A stretch of 50,824 nt of DNA, from the NCBI GenBank assembly GCA_045656005.1, contig JAZOQG010000029.1, positions 1-50,824 of the forward strand, read 5' to 3'. The DNA comes from JAZNQN01 sp045656005. GTDB lineage: Bacteria > Bacillota > Clostridia > UMGS1883 > UMGS1540. The notes beneath the pieces are model-generated. The model had not been told where the DNA came from. It was given only the letters and a program-made list of their open reading frames with translations, and made no database searches. A program made the position numbers and the translations under genes. This document shows positions 6,555-14,435 of the stretch, in pieces; position 1 is the stretch's first letter; each line of letters opens with the position of its first letter.

Positions 6555-8173
6555 ATGAATAGCAATATTGTAATCAAAATTGGCAATGAAATTATAAAGC
6601 CGTTTAGAGTTCTGATATAAATTGTTACTGCATTTGTAAAAACATGGCAGAAACTATTTATTATTGACGAGAACAAAACTGAAGTTCCAAGTGCAAAAAT
6701 AATTTTGAAAAATGGTGACTTTTTCTCTTTGGTAAAGTACAGAAACAGAAAAAAACATGGCCAGCCAATTAAAAATTCTTTTGTTCTAGGTCTCACTGCG
6801 AAAACTTTGCAGATGTTGTTTCTCATAATATTTTCAAAGTCGGAAATGCTTGCATTTCCGCTTCGTCTTATATAAATAAATCCGCATGCCAACAGTAAAA
6901 GCAAAATTACAACATGCCACCATTTAATATTTCTTGCTGCATCTATAAAGTATTCCTTTCCCGTATCATAAAGCATAACAATAAATGAAAAAATGACAGG
7001 GAGGATAAGTGCAATTTTAACACCGCGGAAAAGCATGGAATTGAGATGGTATGCACTTCCGCTTAAAAGTGATGATAAAATCATGCCGCAAAAACATATT
7101 GAAACTATTGTTATAGCAAAAGACTTAAGATATGATTTTTTTGCAGTTTGATAACATGTTGAAAAAATAAATATTGGTGAAACGATTGCAAATGCAGTTG
7201 CATAAAGTGGCAAAAAACCTTTAGGCAGAAAAAATGTTATTCCAAAAACTGCAAGTGAGGTTATAATACATGGAATGTACAAGTCTTTTTTAAGCCATAC
7301 TAAAAAAACTACATAAAGCATACTAATTATTATGACACCGCATGCGGCAGGTGTACCTTTTTGACTTTGGTTATATCCTGATAGATTGAAGTTTATATTT
7401 TCCTGAAATCCTTCGTTTAGCATTCTTGTTTTGAAAAACTTTATGCTTTTGCATGTTCTTTCAGCTTCCTTCATAGGAGAAGTACCACCATCAGCAAGCT
7501 GATTTACCAAAACATATTTACAGTTTCGGTCAATTGCGGAATTTAACATCTGGAAATATGTTAAATCGTAGCTTTTATCTTTAAGAACACTCTTATTTTG
7601 TGTTTCATAAAGTCTTACAATGCGTCCGTTTGCTGCGTCTATATATTTGTCATATCCAAAAGGTTTCTCGTTTGAAAGCTGTGTAATGCTTTCGCAAAGC
7701 ACTAAAGTCAGCTGGTGTTTTTTTATTATATCAGTCAAAAGTTTTGGAGAAAATGCCACGTTTTCACTGCTTTTCTTGGGGTTTTCCAAGTCTTTTAAAA
7801 GAATATATTTTACTTTGTTTTCTGAAATTATCTTATTGAGTTTGTGGAAAAAATCAGGTGATTTGGAAATTCCGCCATATATCAGAAGAGCAATTTCCAA
7901 ATCAGCTTTTTTGGAAATTTGAATATATTCCTCATTGAATTGAGAGTTTTTTTCACTGATAACTGCGGCTTTTACACCGCTTTCTTTATATAATCTCAAA
8001 ACTTCAGGAAGAGTGTTGTGATCAAATTCCTTATATATGCTTTCTGTGTTGAGCGAAATAACAAACCCCTGGTTTTTGCTTTCAAAAGAAATCCTTTCAG
8101 CAAAAGGTGAAACTACAAAGAATAATGTTAAAACAGCAACAAAAGCTAAAAGAACATAATGTTTTCTCATCAT
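6536..8173 (-). CDS. DUF5693-family multi-pass membrane protein
   Basis: A 545-residue protein with an N-terminal signal/anchor helix (residues ~6-25), an extracytoplasmic domain of ~250 residues and a C-terminal half of about eight membrane helices. The soluble domain contains patterns such as ESGVKAAVISEKN and YILLKDLENP, which resemble the beta-alpha units of a TIM-barrel-like fold. The layout fits DUF5693, which in Clostridia is often found beside cell-surface polysaccharide genes. Its ATG overlaps the murJ stop by ATGA, so translation is coupled to the flippase. Function is unknown; involvement in export or modification of surface glycan is inferred from context. Confidence 0.7.
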   Translation of the reverse strand: MMRKHYVLLAFVAVLTLFFVVSPFAERISFESKNQGFVISLNTESIYKEFDHNTLPEVLRLYKESGVKAAVISEKNSQFNEEYIQISKKADLEIALLIYGGISKSPDFFHKLNKIISENKVKYILLKDLENPKKSSENVAFSPKLLTDIIKKHQLTLVLCESITQLSNEKPFGYDKYIDAANGRIVRLYETQNKSVLKDKSYDLTYFQMLNSAIDRNCKYVLVNQLADGGTSPMKEAERTCKSIKFFKTRMLNEGFQENINFNLSGYNQSQKGTPAACGVIIISMLYVVFLVWLKKDLYIPCIITSLAVFGITFFLPKGFLPLYATAFAIVSPIFIFSTCYQTAKKSYLKSFAITIVSICFCGMILSSLLSGSAYHLNSMLFRGVKIALILPVIFSFIVMLYDTGKEYFIDAARNIKWWHVVILLLLLACGFIYIRRSGNASISDFENIMRNNICKVFAVRPRTKEFLIGWPCFFLFLYFTKEKKSPFFKIIFALGTSVLFSSIINSFCHVFTNAVTIYIRTLNGFIISLPILITILLFIKKAKD

Positions 8174-9687
8174 ATTGCATCACGTCCGTCCGTTATATTT
8201 TCGCCTGAAAAATCTTTGCTTTTAAGAATATATTTTAAAAGACCTGTTACCAAAAGCACTACTGCATAAACAACCGCGCATGCAGAAAGCGGGATAACAA
8301 ATTTTAAGTTTCCGCCAGGCAAATTCAAAGGTGATAACAGAAGGTAAGCAAAAAATGCACCAAGTGATGCTATAAATATTTTTAAAATGTTTATAAGAAG
8401 TGTGCGGCTGAAATAATTGCCAAGAACTTTGTATATTGCAATGGAAACGCCTATAGCATAAAGCAAAAACAAAATGGTTGTTGTAAAGGAAACAGCCATA
8501 ACACCGCCCGCTTTCATTGCCCAAATGTTGATGATGGGTTTTAAAAGGATAATTGTAAGAGTTGAGAATACAGTAAATTTGTATTTTGATGCAAGATATA
8601 AAACCTTATTGAAAAGTTCCTGACAAACGTAACCGAATATTCCAAGAGAATATATGGCAAAAAGTGCTGCAGTAGTTTTTGTAAGAGCGGCATCAAACTC
8701 TCCTCGTTGATACAAAACTGCAATAATTTCCTCGCCGAAAAGAGAAACTGTAAGAATGAAAGGAATAAAAATCGCAAATAAAACTGTAATAATATACTCT
8801 AGAACCTTTTTTACAAATTCTATATTGTTTTCTCCGTAGTGTCGGCAAATTGAAGGATATGAAACATTACTCATGGCTACCACAAAAACACTTGAAATCG
8901 TTATAAAAAGATTTGTAGCGTAGTTTACCGTTGATGCCATGCCGCTGTCAAAACTTACTGCTGCTTTGTCAATCATAAAACAAAGTTGAAACATCATACT
9001 GCCAATGAATATATAAAGAATCTCTCGGTTTTTATCCTTCACTGCGTAAAGTTTTTTGGGATTTCCGAAAAACTTGTATCCGTGGCGATAAAATGAAGGC
9101 ATCAAAATAACAATATGCAAAAACCAACCTATTGTAGTTGCTATGCTTACTTTGTAGATACTTACATTTTTTATAAATAGTGCCAGAATTATTATAACGT
9201 TATAAGGAAGGCTCATAACCGAGGTTATAAAAAACACCTTGGAGTTTTGTAAAACACCTGACATAATGTAGGCGACTATAACGAAAACACAACTCGGAAG
9301 CATAATATACATTATTTTAAGTGCGTCTTTGTACATGTCATCACTTATACCCGGAAGCAATATTTTTACTAAGGCACCCGAAAAAACATAAAGAATTAAA
9401 GTTGATAACGAAGTTATGAGAGTTGTCTTTGTGATAAAGCCTGAAACATATGCTTGTTTTTTTTGAAAATCAGACAATGCAGGTTTGTTTAAGTTTTTGA
9501 TAAGAAGAGTTGAAAGTGCACCACCAATTCCTGTGAAAACAAGGCTTGCTATTCCAAAAATCTGAAAATACATGTCGGTAAGGTATGATGCACCAAAAGA
9601 TGATGCAAAAACAATATCTCTTAAAAAACCCATGCATTTTGCAATAAGTATACCAAATACAACCAGTAAATACGTTTTACCTTTCAT
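8170..9687 (-). CDS. murJ: MurJ/MviN-type lipid II or lipid-linked oligosaccharide flippase
   Basis: A 505-residue membrane protein with about fourteen hydrophobic segments. The MVF family start is visible: an N-terminal segment ending GFLRDIVFASSFG, then a TD.YF..F motif, with the conserved Arg and Asp of the first cavity helix, and later QRGEFDA, typical of MurJ loop 7-8. MurJ moves lipid II across the membrane. With DUF5693 and the ligase nearby, a surface-polysaccharide role is also possible. The ATG at 9687 is preceded by GAAAGGAG; an in-frame ATG eleven codons upstream lacks a site. Its promoter is at 9729-9757. Confidence 0.88.
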   Translation of the reverse strand: MKGKTYLLVVFGILIAKCMGFLRDIVFASSFGASYLTDMYFQIFGIASLVFTGIGGALSTLLIKNLNKPALSDFQKKQAYVSGFITKTTLITSLSTLILYVFSGALVKILLPGISDDMYKDALKIMYIMLPSCVFVIVAYIMSGVLQNSKVFFITSVMSLPYNVIIILALFIKNVSIYKVSIATTIGWFLHIVILMPSFYRHGYKFFGNPKKLYAVKDKNREILYIFIGSMMFQLCFMIDKAAVSFDSGMASTVNYATNLFITISSVFVVAMSNVSYPSICRHYGENNIEFVKKVLEYIITVLFAIFIPFILTVSLFGEEIIAVLYQRGEFDAALTKTTAALFAIYSLGIFGYVCQELFNKVLYLASKYKFTVFSTLTIILLKPIINIWAMKAGGVMAVSFTTTILFLLYAIGVSIAIYKVLGNYFSRTLLINILKIFIASLGAFFAYLLLSPLNLPGGNLKFVIPLSACAVVYAVVLLVTGLLKYILKSKDFSGENITDGRDAI

Positions 9688-9728
9688 ACCGACACTCCTT
9701 TCAGTTAATATTATAGACATTAATAATT

Positions 9729-9757
9729 ATAATACTATATTTATGAAAAATAGTCAA
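9729..9757 (-). promoter_or_regulatory. SigA-type promoter of murJ
   Basis: On the minus strand: TTGACT (9752-9757), 17 bp, TATTAT (9729-9734). Confidence 0.75.
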
Positions 9758-9821
9758 TATTTTTATTTTGTTGAAGGGAGGGAATGCTATATGGATATAT
9801 CAACATTTTTTGGAAAAAATA

Positions 9822-9850
9822 TTGAATTTAAATTTCATCTATGCTATAAT
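9822..9850 (+). promoter_or_regulatory. SigA-type promoter of the second NagA-like gene
   Basis: TTGAAT (9822-9827), 17 bp, TATAAT (9845-9850). It lies 35 bp before the chosen start codon. Confidence 0.75.
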
Positions 9851-9885
9851 ACCCATATAAATCTTGAATGCAGGAAGGTAATGCT

Positions 9886-11037
9886 ATGAGAAAGATAATC
9901 ACTAATGCAAATGTCGTTTTGGAAAATGGAATAATATTTGATGGTTTTATTAAACTTGAAGATGATAGAATTGTTGAAACAGGTAAAATGACCGCACTTA
10001 AAGATATAGAAGGCATCGAAATAATTGATGCAGAAGGATTGTATGTAGGACCCGGATTTGTTGATATTCATATTCATGGATTTGAGGGAAAATCGACTTA
10101 TATTGAATGTAAAGAAGCTGCTAAAAGGTTGCTTGCCCATGGAACAACTTCATTTCTTGCAACTCCGTATTACTGCATGAATTTTGAAGAGACTATGGAA
10201 GCGATAAAAAGTACAAAAGCGGCAATGAAGGAAACCGCTGCAATAAAAGGAATTAATTTTGAAGGTCCGTACATAAATGTGAAATTCGGTTCATTTGCGC
10301 ATAAAAATCCATGGAGAGGTCCAATACTCCGCGAAGAATTCACCCAAATGGTAGACGAGGCGGGGGAAACGGCAAAAATCTGGTCAATTGCTCCTGAAAG
10401 AGAAGGGATTTTAGAATTTGCAGAATATGCCAGAAAAGTAAGTCCCGACGTGGTATTTTCAGTAGGACATAGCGAGGCTACCCCAATGCAAATCCGTGCT
10501 ATGGGTAAATATGCACCAAAACTTCAGACACATTCAATGTGTGCCACGGGGCAGAGTACTGTATGGAGAGGAACAAGGAGCATGGGACCTGATGAGTATT
10601 GCTTTAAAGAAAGCGATGTATATTGCGAACTTATAAGCGATTCCTTAGGTGCACATGTAAGCTCGGAAATGCAGCAATTACTCCTGCATAATAAAGGGAT
10701 AAACAGAATTGTTCTTATAAGTGATTCTACTTTTCATGAAGAAGAATATTCGGCTCCAAAAGGGCTTGAGGAAGCTACAGACTTAAACTTTGATGATAGA
10801 AGCGACCTTGCCGGAAGTAGGCTCACAATGAGTCAGGCATGTAAAAATATTATGACACATACAAACTGTGGCATTGCTCAGGCTTTTGTTATGGCTTCGT
10901 TAAATCCTGCAAAAGTTATTGGACTTGATGACGAAATTGGCTCAATTTTTCCTGGAAAAACTGCTGACTTGGTTTTCGTTGATGGCAGATTTAATGTAAA
11001 TCGTGTAATGCTTTCGGGGGAAGTATGTAATTTCTGA
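9886..11037 (+). CDS. Second NagA-like amidohydrolase
   Basis: A 383-residue paralogue of the enzyme at 3315-4451. It keeps the amidohydrolase residues: H62-x-H64 (DIHIH), Glu126 (FEGPYIN), His195 (VGHSEAT), His216 (QTHSMCATG) and the catalytic Asp280 (ISDST). The NagA substrate motif HLYNAM is again altered, here to HSMCAT, and differently from the first copy, so the two probably act on different N-acylated sugars. The ATG at 9886 follows AGGAAGG; an in-frame start 18 nt upstream would use worse signals. It is transcribed alone from its own promoter. The tRNA-Leu gene downstream has a separate promoter. Confidence 0.83.
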   Translation: MRKIITNANVVLENGIIFDGFIKLEDDRIVETGKMTALKDIEGIEIIDAEGLYVGPGFVDIHIHGFEGKSTYIECKEAAKRLLAHGTTSFLATPYYCMNFEETMEAIKSTKAAMKETAAIKGINFEGPYINVKFGSFAHKNPWRGPILREEFTQMVDEAGETAKIWSIAPEREGILEFAEYARKVSPDVVFSVGHSEATPMQIRAMGKYAPKLQTHSMCATGQSTVWRGTRSMGPDEYCFKESDVYCELISDSLGAHVSSEMQQLLLHNKGINRIVLISDSTFHEEEYSAPKGLEEATDLNFDDRSDLAGSRLTMSQACKNIMTHTNCGIAQAFVMASLNPAKVIGLDDEIGSIFPGKTADLVFVDGRFNVNRVMLSGEVCNF

Positions 11038-11057
11038 TAATTTTTAATTAAAAAAAC

Positions 11058-11086
11058 TTGCATTTGTCTTTTGTTTGTGTTATACT
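11058..11086 (+). promoter_or_regulatory. Promoter of tRNA-Leu
   Basis: TTGCAT (11058-11063), 17 bp, TATACT (11081-11086). It ends 16 bp before the mature tRNA. Confidence 0.75.
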
Positions 11087-11102
11087 ATGTTGGTGTTTTG
11101 AT

Positions 11103-11189
11103 GCGGACGTGGCGGAATTGGCAGACGCGCATGGTTCAGGTCCATGTGCTCGCAAGAGCATAGGAGTTCAAGTCTCCTCGCCCGCACCA
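11103..11189 (+). tRNA. tRNA-Leu (anticodon CAG)
   Basis: An 87-nt type II tRNA with encoded CCA. The D-arm has GGCGGAATTGGCAGACGC, the anticodon stem is CATGG/CCATG with loop TTCAGGT (anticodon CAG at 11137-11139), the variable arm is TGCTCGCAAGAGCA, and the T-arm is AGGAG/CTCCT with loop TTCAAGT. Six of seven acceptor pairs form; position 5-68 is an A-C mismatch (GCGGACG against CGCCCGC). It reads CUG codons. Confidence 0.95.
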
Positions 11190-11191
11190 CC

Positions 11192-11225
11192 AAAAAAAGC
11201 ACAGTTTTAATGGCTGTGCTTTTTT
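11192..11225. terminator. Terminator after tRNA-Leu, usable in both directions
   Basis: AGCACAG/CTGTGCT stem with a 9-nt loop, flanked by A7 and a T run. It also sits just past the stop of the convergent dehydratase gene. Confidence 0.88.
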
Positions 11226-11240
11226 CTTTCCTTAATTTAC

Positions 11241-12356
11241 TTACCCATTTTCTTGTGATATTGTCCGGGGTTTATATGTCGGTACAACTTCCGATAAAAT
11301 TTCTTTTACTTTTTCGTTGTCACATTCGAGTGCTGTTTCAAGCAAACGAAGTTTATCTGAGAGTTCGTTAAAAGAAATACCAGCAGCTTGTTCGACAAAT
11401 ATTTTACTGTGGGCGGTTTTTGTAAGTCCTTTCTCATTCGTTAAAAGTTCTTCGTGTAGTTTTTCACCCGGTCTTAAACCGATAAATTCGATTTTAATAT
11501 CAACATCAGGTTTTAAACCTGAAAGACAAATCATTTTTTTTGCCAGGTCATAAATTTTAACGGGCTTTCCCATGTCCAGTACAAAAATTTCTCCGCCTTT
11601 TGCGTAACATGCGGCCTGAAGTACGAGCGAAGCCGCTTCTGGAATGCTCATAAAAAATCTTGTGATTTCCGGGTGAGTAACAGTTATGGGACCGCCAGAG
11701 ACAATTTGTTTTTTGAAAATAGGGATGACAGAACCACTTGAATCTAATACATTTCCCAGACGCACGGTTACAAAAGTACCGGTTTTAATCGAAGAAACAA
11801 TGTTTTCACACATTCTCTTGGTGGCACCCATTACACTTGTTGGGTTTACCGCTTTGTCCGTAGAAATCAAAACAAATTTTTCTGAGCAATATTCTTTTGC
11901 CAGTGAAACAACATTGTATGTTCCAAAAACATTATTTTTTACCGCTTGTGCGGCATTTGTTTCCATTAAGGGTACATGTTTATGCGCTGCGGTATGAATT
12001 ACAATATCCGGTTTGAATTTTTTAAAAATCTTTGATAGTGAAGTAAAGTCACATATATTGCAGATTATTATTTCTGTTTTTTCTTTCGGATATTGCTGTT
12101 TTAAAGAAAGAGAGAGTTCGTAGACGGAGTTTTCGCAAATATCAAGCATTAAAAGCAGACGGGGTTTGTATTTTAAAATTTCAGTACATATTGCAGAGCC
12201 GATTGAACCGCCTCCGCCTGTAACAAGAATAGTTTTATTTGAAAATATTTTATCAATAAGTGTGTTGTCCAAAACGATATCGGAGCGGTCTGTTAATTTT
12301 GATATGTCAATGTTTTTAAGTGGTTTAATAGTCTTCACTTCTCCCTTACAGTACAT
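11241..12356 (-). CDS. Short CapD/PseB-type NAD-dependent nucleotide-sugar 4,6-dehydratase
   Basis: A 371-residue soluble extended SDR. It shows the Rossmann motif TGGGGSIGS (residues ~46-54), the HTAAHKHVPLMETN segment typical of the CapD/FlaA1 class, STDKAVNPTSVMGATKR (the Tyr of the usual YxxxK is Met, with Lys kept, as in this class) and RLGNVLDSSGSVIP. Such enzymes make UDP-4-keto-6-deoxy sugars for surface glycans. The N-terminal membrane domain of full CapD is absent. The start is unsure: the ATG at 12356 has no ribosome-binding site and lies only ~9 nt from the predicted transcript start, while a GTG seven codons in is only 2 nt from a GGGAG. Confidence 0.85.
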   Translation of the reverse strand: MYCKGEVKTIKPLKNIDISKLTDRSDIVLDNTLIDKIFSNKTILVTGGGGSIGSAICTEILKYKPRLLLMLDICENSVYELSLSLKQQYPKEKTEIIICNICDFTSLSKIFKKFKPDIVIHTAAHKHVPLMETNAAQAVKNNVFGTYNVVSLAKEYCSEKFVLISTDKAVNPTSVMGATKRMCENIVSSIKTGTFVTVRLGNVLDSSGSVIPIFKKQIVSGGPITVTHPEITRFFMSIPEAASLVLQAACYAKGGEIFVLDMGKPVKIYDLAKKMICLSGLKPDVDIKIEFIGLRPGEKLHEELLTNEKGLTKTAHSKIFVEQAAGISFNELSDKLRLLETALECDNEKVKEILSEVVPTYKPRTISQENG

Positions 12357-12371
12357 TATTAATATTCATAA

Positions 12372-12400
12372 ATGATATCATAACAACTTTTTTTTGTCAA
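12372..12400 (-). promoter_or_regulatory. SigA-type promoter of the CapD-like gene
   Basis: On the minus strand: TTGACA (12395-12400), 17 bp, TATCAT (12372-12377). It implies a very short leader before the ATG at 12356. Confidence 0.75.
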
Positions 12401-12529
12401 TAATTACAGTGTTTTGAATAATAATTATGTAGAGAACTTTTTCTGTGAAGCTTTTAAATCGTAAAATCAACAAAAAACGACAAAAGATAAAATGTTTTTT
12501 GGTGACAATATAAAAAATAAAAAAAGGTA

Positions 12530-12558
12530 TTGCAAAATTTCTGTTTTAATAGTATAAT
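12530..12558 (+). promoter_or_regulatory. SigA-type promoter of the family 2 glycosyltransferase
   Basis: TTGCAA (12530-12535), 17 bp, TATAAT (12553-12558). Confidence 0.75.
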
Positions 12559-12591
12559 GAATTCGTTTGAACAGATAAGGAGGATGTAATA

Positions 12592-13824
12592 GTGTACATA
12601 TTCAGCATTATTTTGCAGATTGTTTTCTTGTTATTTGGTTCGTATTACTTTGGTATTTCGTTGTTTGCATGGGTAAAACGTAAAGAAGACCCTGTACTTG
12701 CCGATAAAAACCATACCTTTGCACTTGTGGTTGCGGCACACAACGAAGAAACCGTTATTGAAAATATGGTAAAAAGTTTGAAGGCTATAAATTATCCTAA
12801 AGAGTGTTATGATATTTTTGTTATAGCAGATAATTGTACCGACCGCACGGCTGAAATTGCCAGAGCTGCAGGTGCAAATGTTTATGAAAGAGAAAACACA
12901 GAGCTTCGAGGCAAAGGTCATGCTCTTGAGTGGATGTTTGAAAACCTTTATAAGCTTGACACACAGTATGATGATATAGCTATATTTGACGCTGACAATA
13001 TTGTTCACCCTGAGTTTTTAAACGAAATGAACGAAAAACTCAAAACGGGTGCCAAGGTTGTTCAGGGGTATATAGACAGCAAAAATCCGTTTGATTCATG
13101 GATAACTGCCGCATATACAATATCTTTCTGGAGTATTAATAAGCTCTTTCAGTATTCAAGGTCAAACCTTGGACTTTCGTGTCAACTTTGTGGTACGGGA
13201 TTTGTAATTGACACAAGTGTTTTAAAAGAAATTGGTTGGCAGGCAACATGCCTTACTGAGGATATGGAATTTACAATGCGTCTTGTGCTTAATGATTACA
13301 AGGTGGCATATGCAAATGGTGCGATTGTTTATGATGAAAAGCCTCTTACATTCAGTCAGTCCTGGAAACAGAGAATCAGGTGGATGCAGGGGCACGCAGA
13401 TGTTGCATCACGTTTTGTAAAACCGCTTCTTAAAAAAGCCATAAAAGAAGGTAAATGGTCACCTGTTGACTGTGCAGTATATCTTCTTCAGCCTGTAAGA
13501 ATACTTGTTATGGGATTTATTACACTTATGTGCTGGATTCAAACGGCATACCCATCTGGAGATATAGGCTTTGTTCAACTAAGCTATATAGTACCTGCCG
13601 GAGTATGGTATGTGTTTGTTGTAGGACAGTTTTTGTGGACTCCGCTTGTAATCTGGATTGAGAAACGCAAGCTTACTCCAAAACTTATATTTTCGTATTT
13701 GACGTATTTTATTTACTCACTTACTTGGGTGCCTATAACAGTAATAGGAATTATAAACAAAAATAAAAAAGAATGGTTCCATACCCAGCATACAAGACAG
13801 ATTAGTATTGATGAAGTAAATTAA
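12592..13824 (+). CDS. Processive family 2 glycosyltransferase, membrane-bound
   Basis: A 410-residue protein with one N-terminal membrane helix, a cytoplasmic GT-A domain and three or four C-terminal helices, the layout of BcsA, HasA and IcaA-type polysaccharide synthases. Motifs in order: VAAHNEE (~44-50), DNCTDRTAEIA, the DxD motif in IFDADNIVHPEF (~130-141), CLTEDMEFT (the acceptor TED motif) and QRIRWMQGHADV (QxxRW, ~260). It probably builds an N-acetylhexosamine polymer or lengthens a glycolipid. It starts with GTG at 12592 behind AAGGAGG and stands alone between a promoter and a bidirectional terminator. Confidence 0.87.
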   Translation: MYIFSIILQIVFLLFGSYYFGISLFAWVKRKEDPVLADKNHTFALVVAAHNEETVIENMVKSLKAINYPKECYDIFVIADNCTDRTAEIARAAGANVYERENTELRGKGHALEWMFENLYKLDTQYDDIAIFDADNIVHPEFLNEMNEKLKTGAKVVQGYIDSKNPFDSWITAAYTISFWSINKLFQYSRSNLGLSCQLCGTGFVIDTSVLKEIGWQATCLTEDMEFTMRLVLNDYKVAYANGAIVYDEKPLTFSQSWKQRIRWMQGHADVASRFVKPLLKKAIKEGKWSPVDCAVYLLQPVRILVMGFITLMCWIQTAYPSGDIGFVQLSYIVPAGVWYVFVVGQFLWTPLVIWIEKRKLTPKLIFSYLTYFIYSLTWVPITVIGIINKNKKEWFHTQHTRQISIDEVN

Positions 13825-13829
13825 AAATT

Positions 13830-13860
13830 AAAGGTGATGTTTTTAAAACATCACCTTTTT
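13830..13860. terminator. Bidirectional terminator
   Basis: An 11-bp stem AAAGGTGATGT/ACATCACCTTT with A/T flanks, between convergent genes. Confidence 0.88.
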
Positions 13861-13861
13861 T

Positions 13862-14281
13862 CTAACTTATATAGTCTTCTACAAGACTTTTGGCATCTTC
13901 AAGTGTCGGAACTAAAATTCCAGAATAAAGTTTTTGATAATCCTCCATAGGAATACTTCCTGTATCAATATTTTTTTCTTCTATAGTTTGCATTGAACCA
14001 TCCGATGCGATTTTGTAAATCAGTATTTTAGTGTCAGAAAGTGTGACAACATATTGTTCGCTTTCAAAAACTGCTTCATTTTTTTCTGCAAATTCATCGT
14101 TTTTATCAGCATCTGTGTCAACTTCCGGTGTGGTTTCGTAAATTTCTTCAATGTACTGCGTTTGTGATTTTGCTTTGGTGATTTGTGGAGTTTCAGTCTT
14201 GATATATGCTATACCTGCAAAAATACCACATAGCATTGATAAAATAAACATGCCTGATATTAATAACACTTTTTTGTTCAT
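13862..14281 (-). CDS. Small membrane-anchored protein, possibly BofC-like
   Basis: 139 residues: an N-terminal signal-anchor (residues 4-25), an acidic linker rich in Glu, Asp and Thr (~30-70), and a compact C-terminal domain with YVVTLSDTKILIYKIASDG and a helical LEDAKSLVEDY end. The beta-rich pattern YxVxxxDxKIxIYKI is like the C-terminal domain of BofC, the intermembrane regulator of SpoIVB signalling during sporulation. I base this on the pattern alone. The ATG has AAAGGAGT upstream. The gene is divergent from the PBP1A gene. Confidence 0.5.
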   Translation of the reverse strand: MNKKVLLISGMFILSMLCGIFAGIAYIKTETPQITKAKSQTQYIEEIYETTPEVDTDADKNDEFAEKNEAVFESEQYVVTLSDTKILIYKIASDGSMQTIEEKNIDTGSIPMEDYQKLYSGILVPTLEDAKSLVEDYIS

Positions 14282-14435
14282 TTTCTACTCCTTTAGGTAA
14301 ACATATTTTATGTTACATATTTTTGCCAAAAGAAATTTATATATTCTAAATTTGCAATTTGTAATACTTTTTTAATTATTTTATAGTAATATATAATTAG
14401 ATATATATAAATTGCTGAAGAAAGGCATATTTGAT

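Noticed and set aside
14392..14397. A full SigA promoter for the PBP1A gene
   Set aside because: TATAAT is present but no acceptable -35 box lies at 16-18 bp; it is mentioned only in the gene entry.
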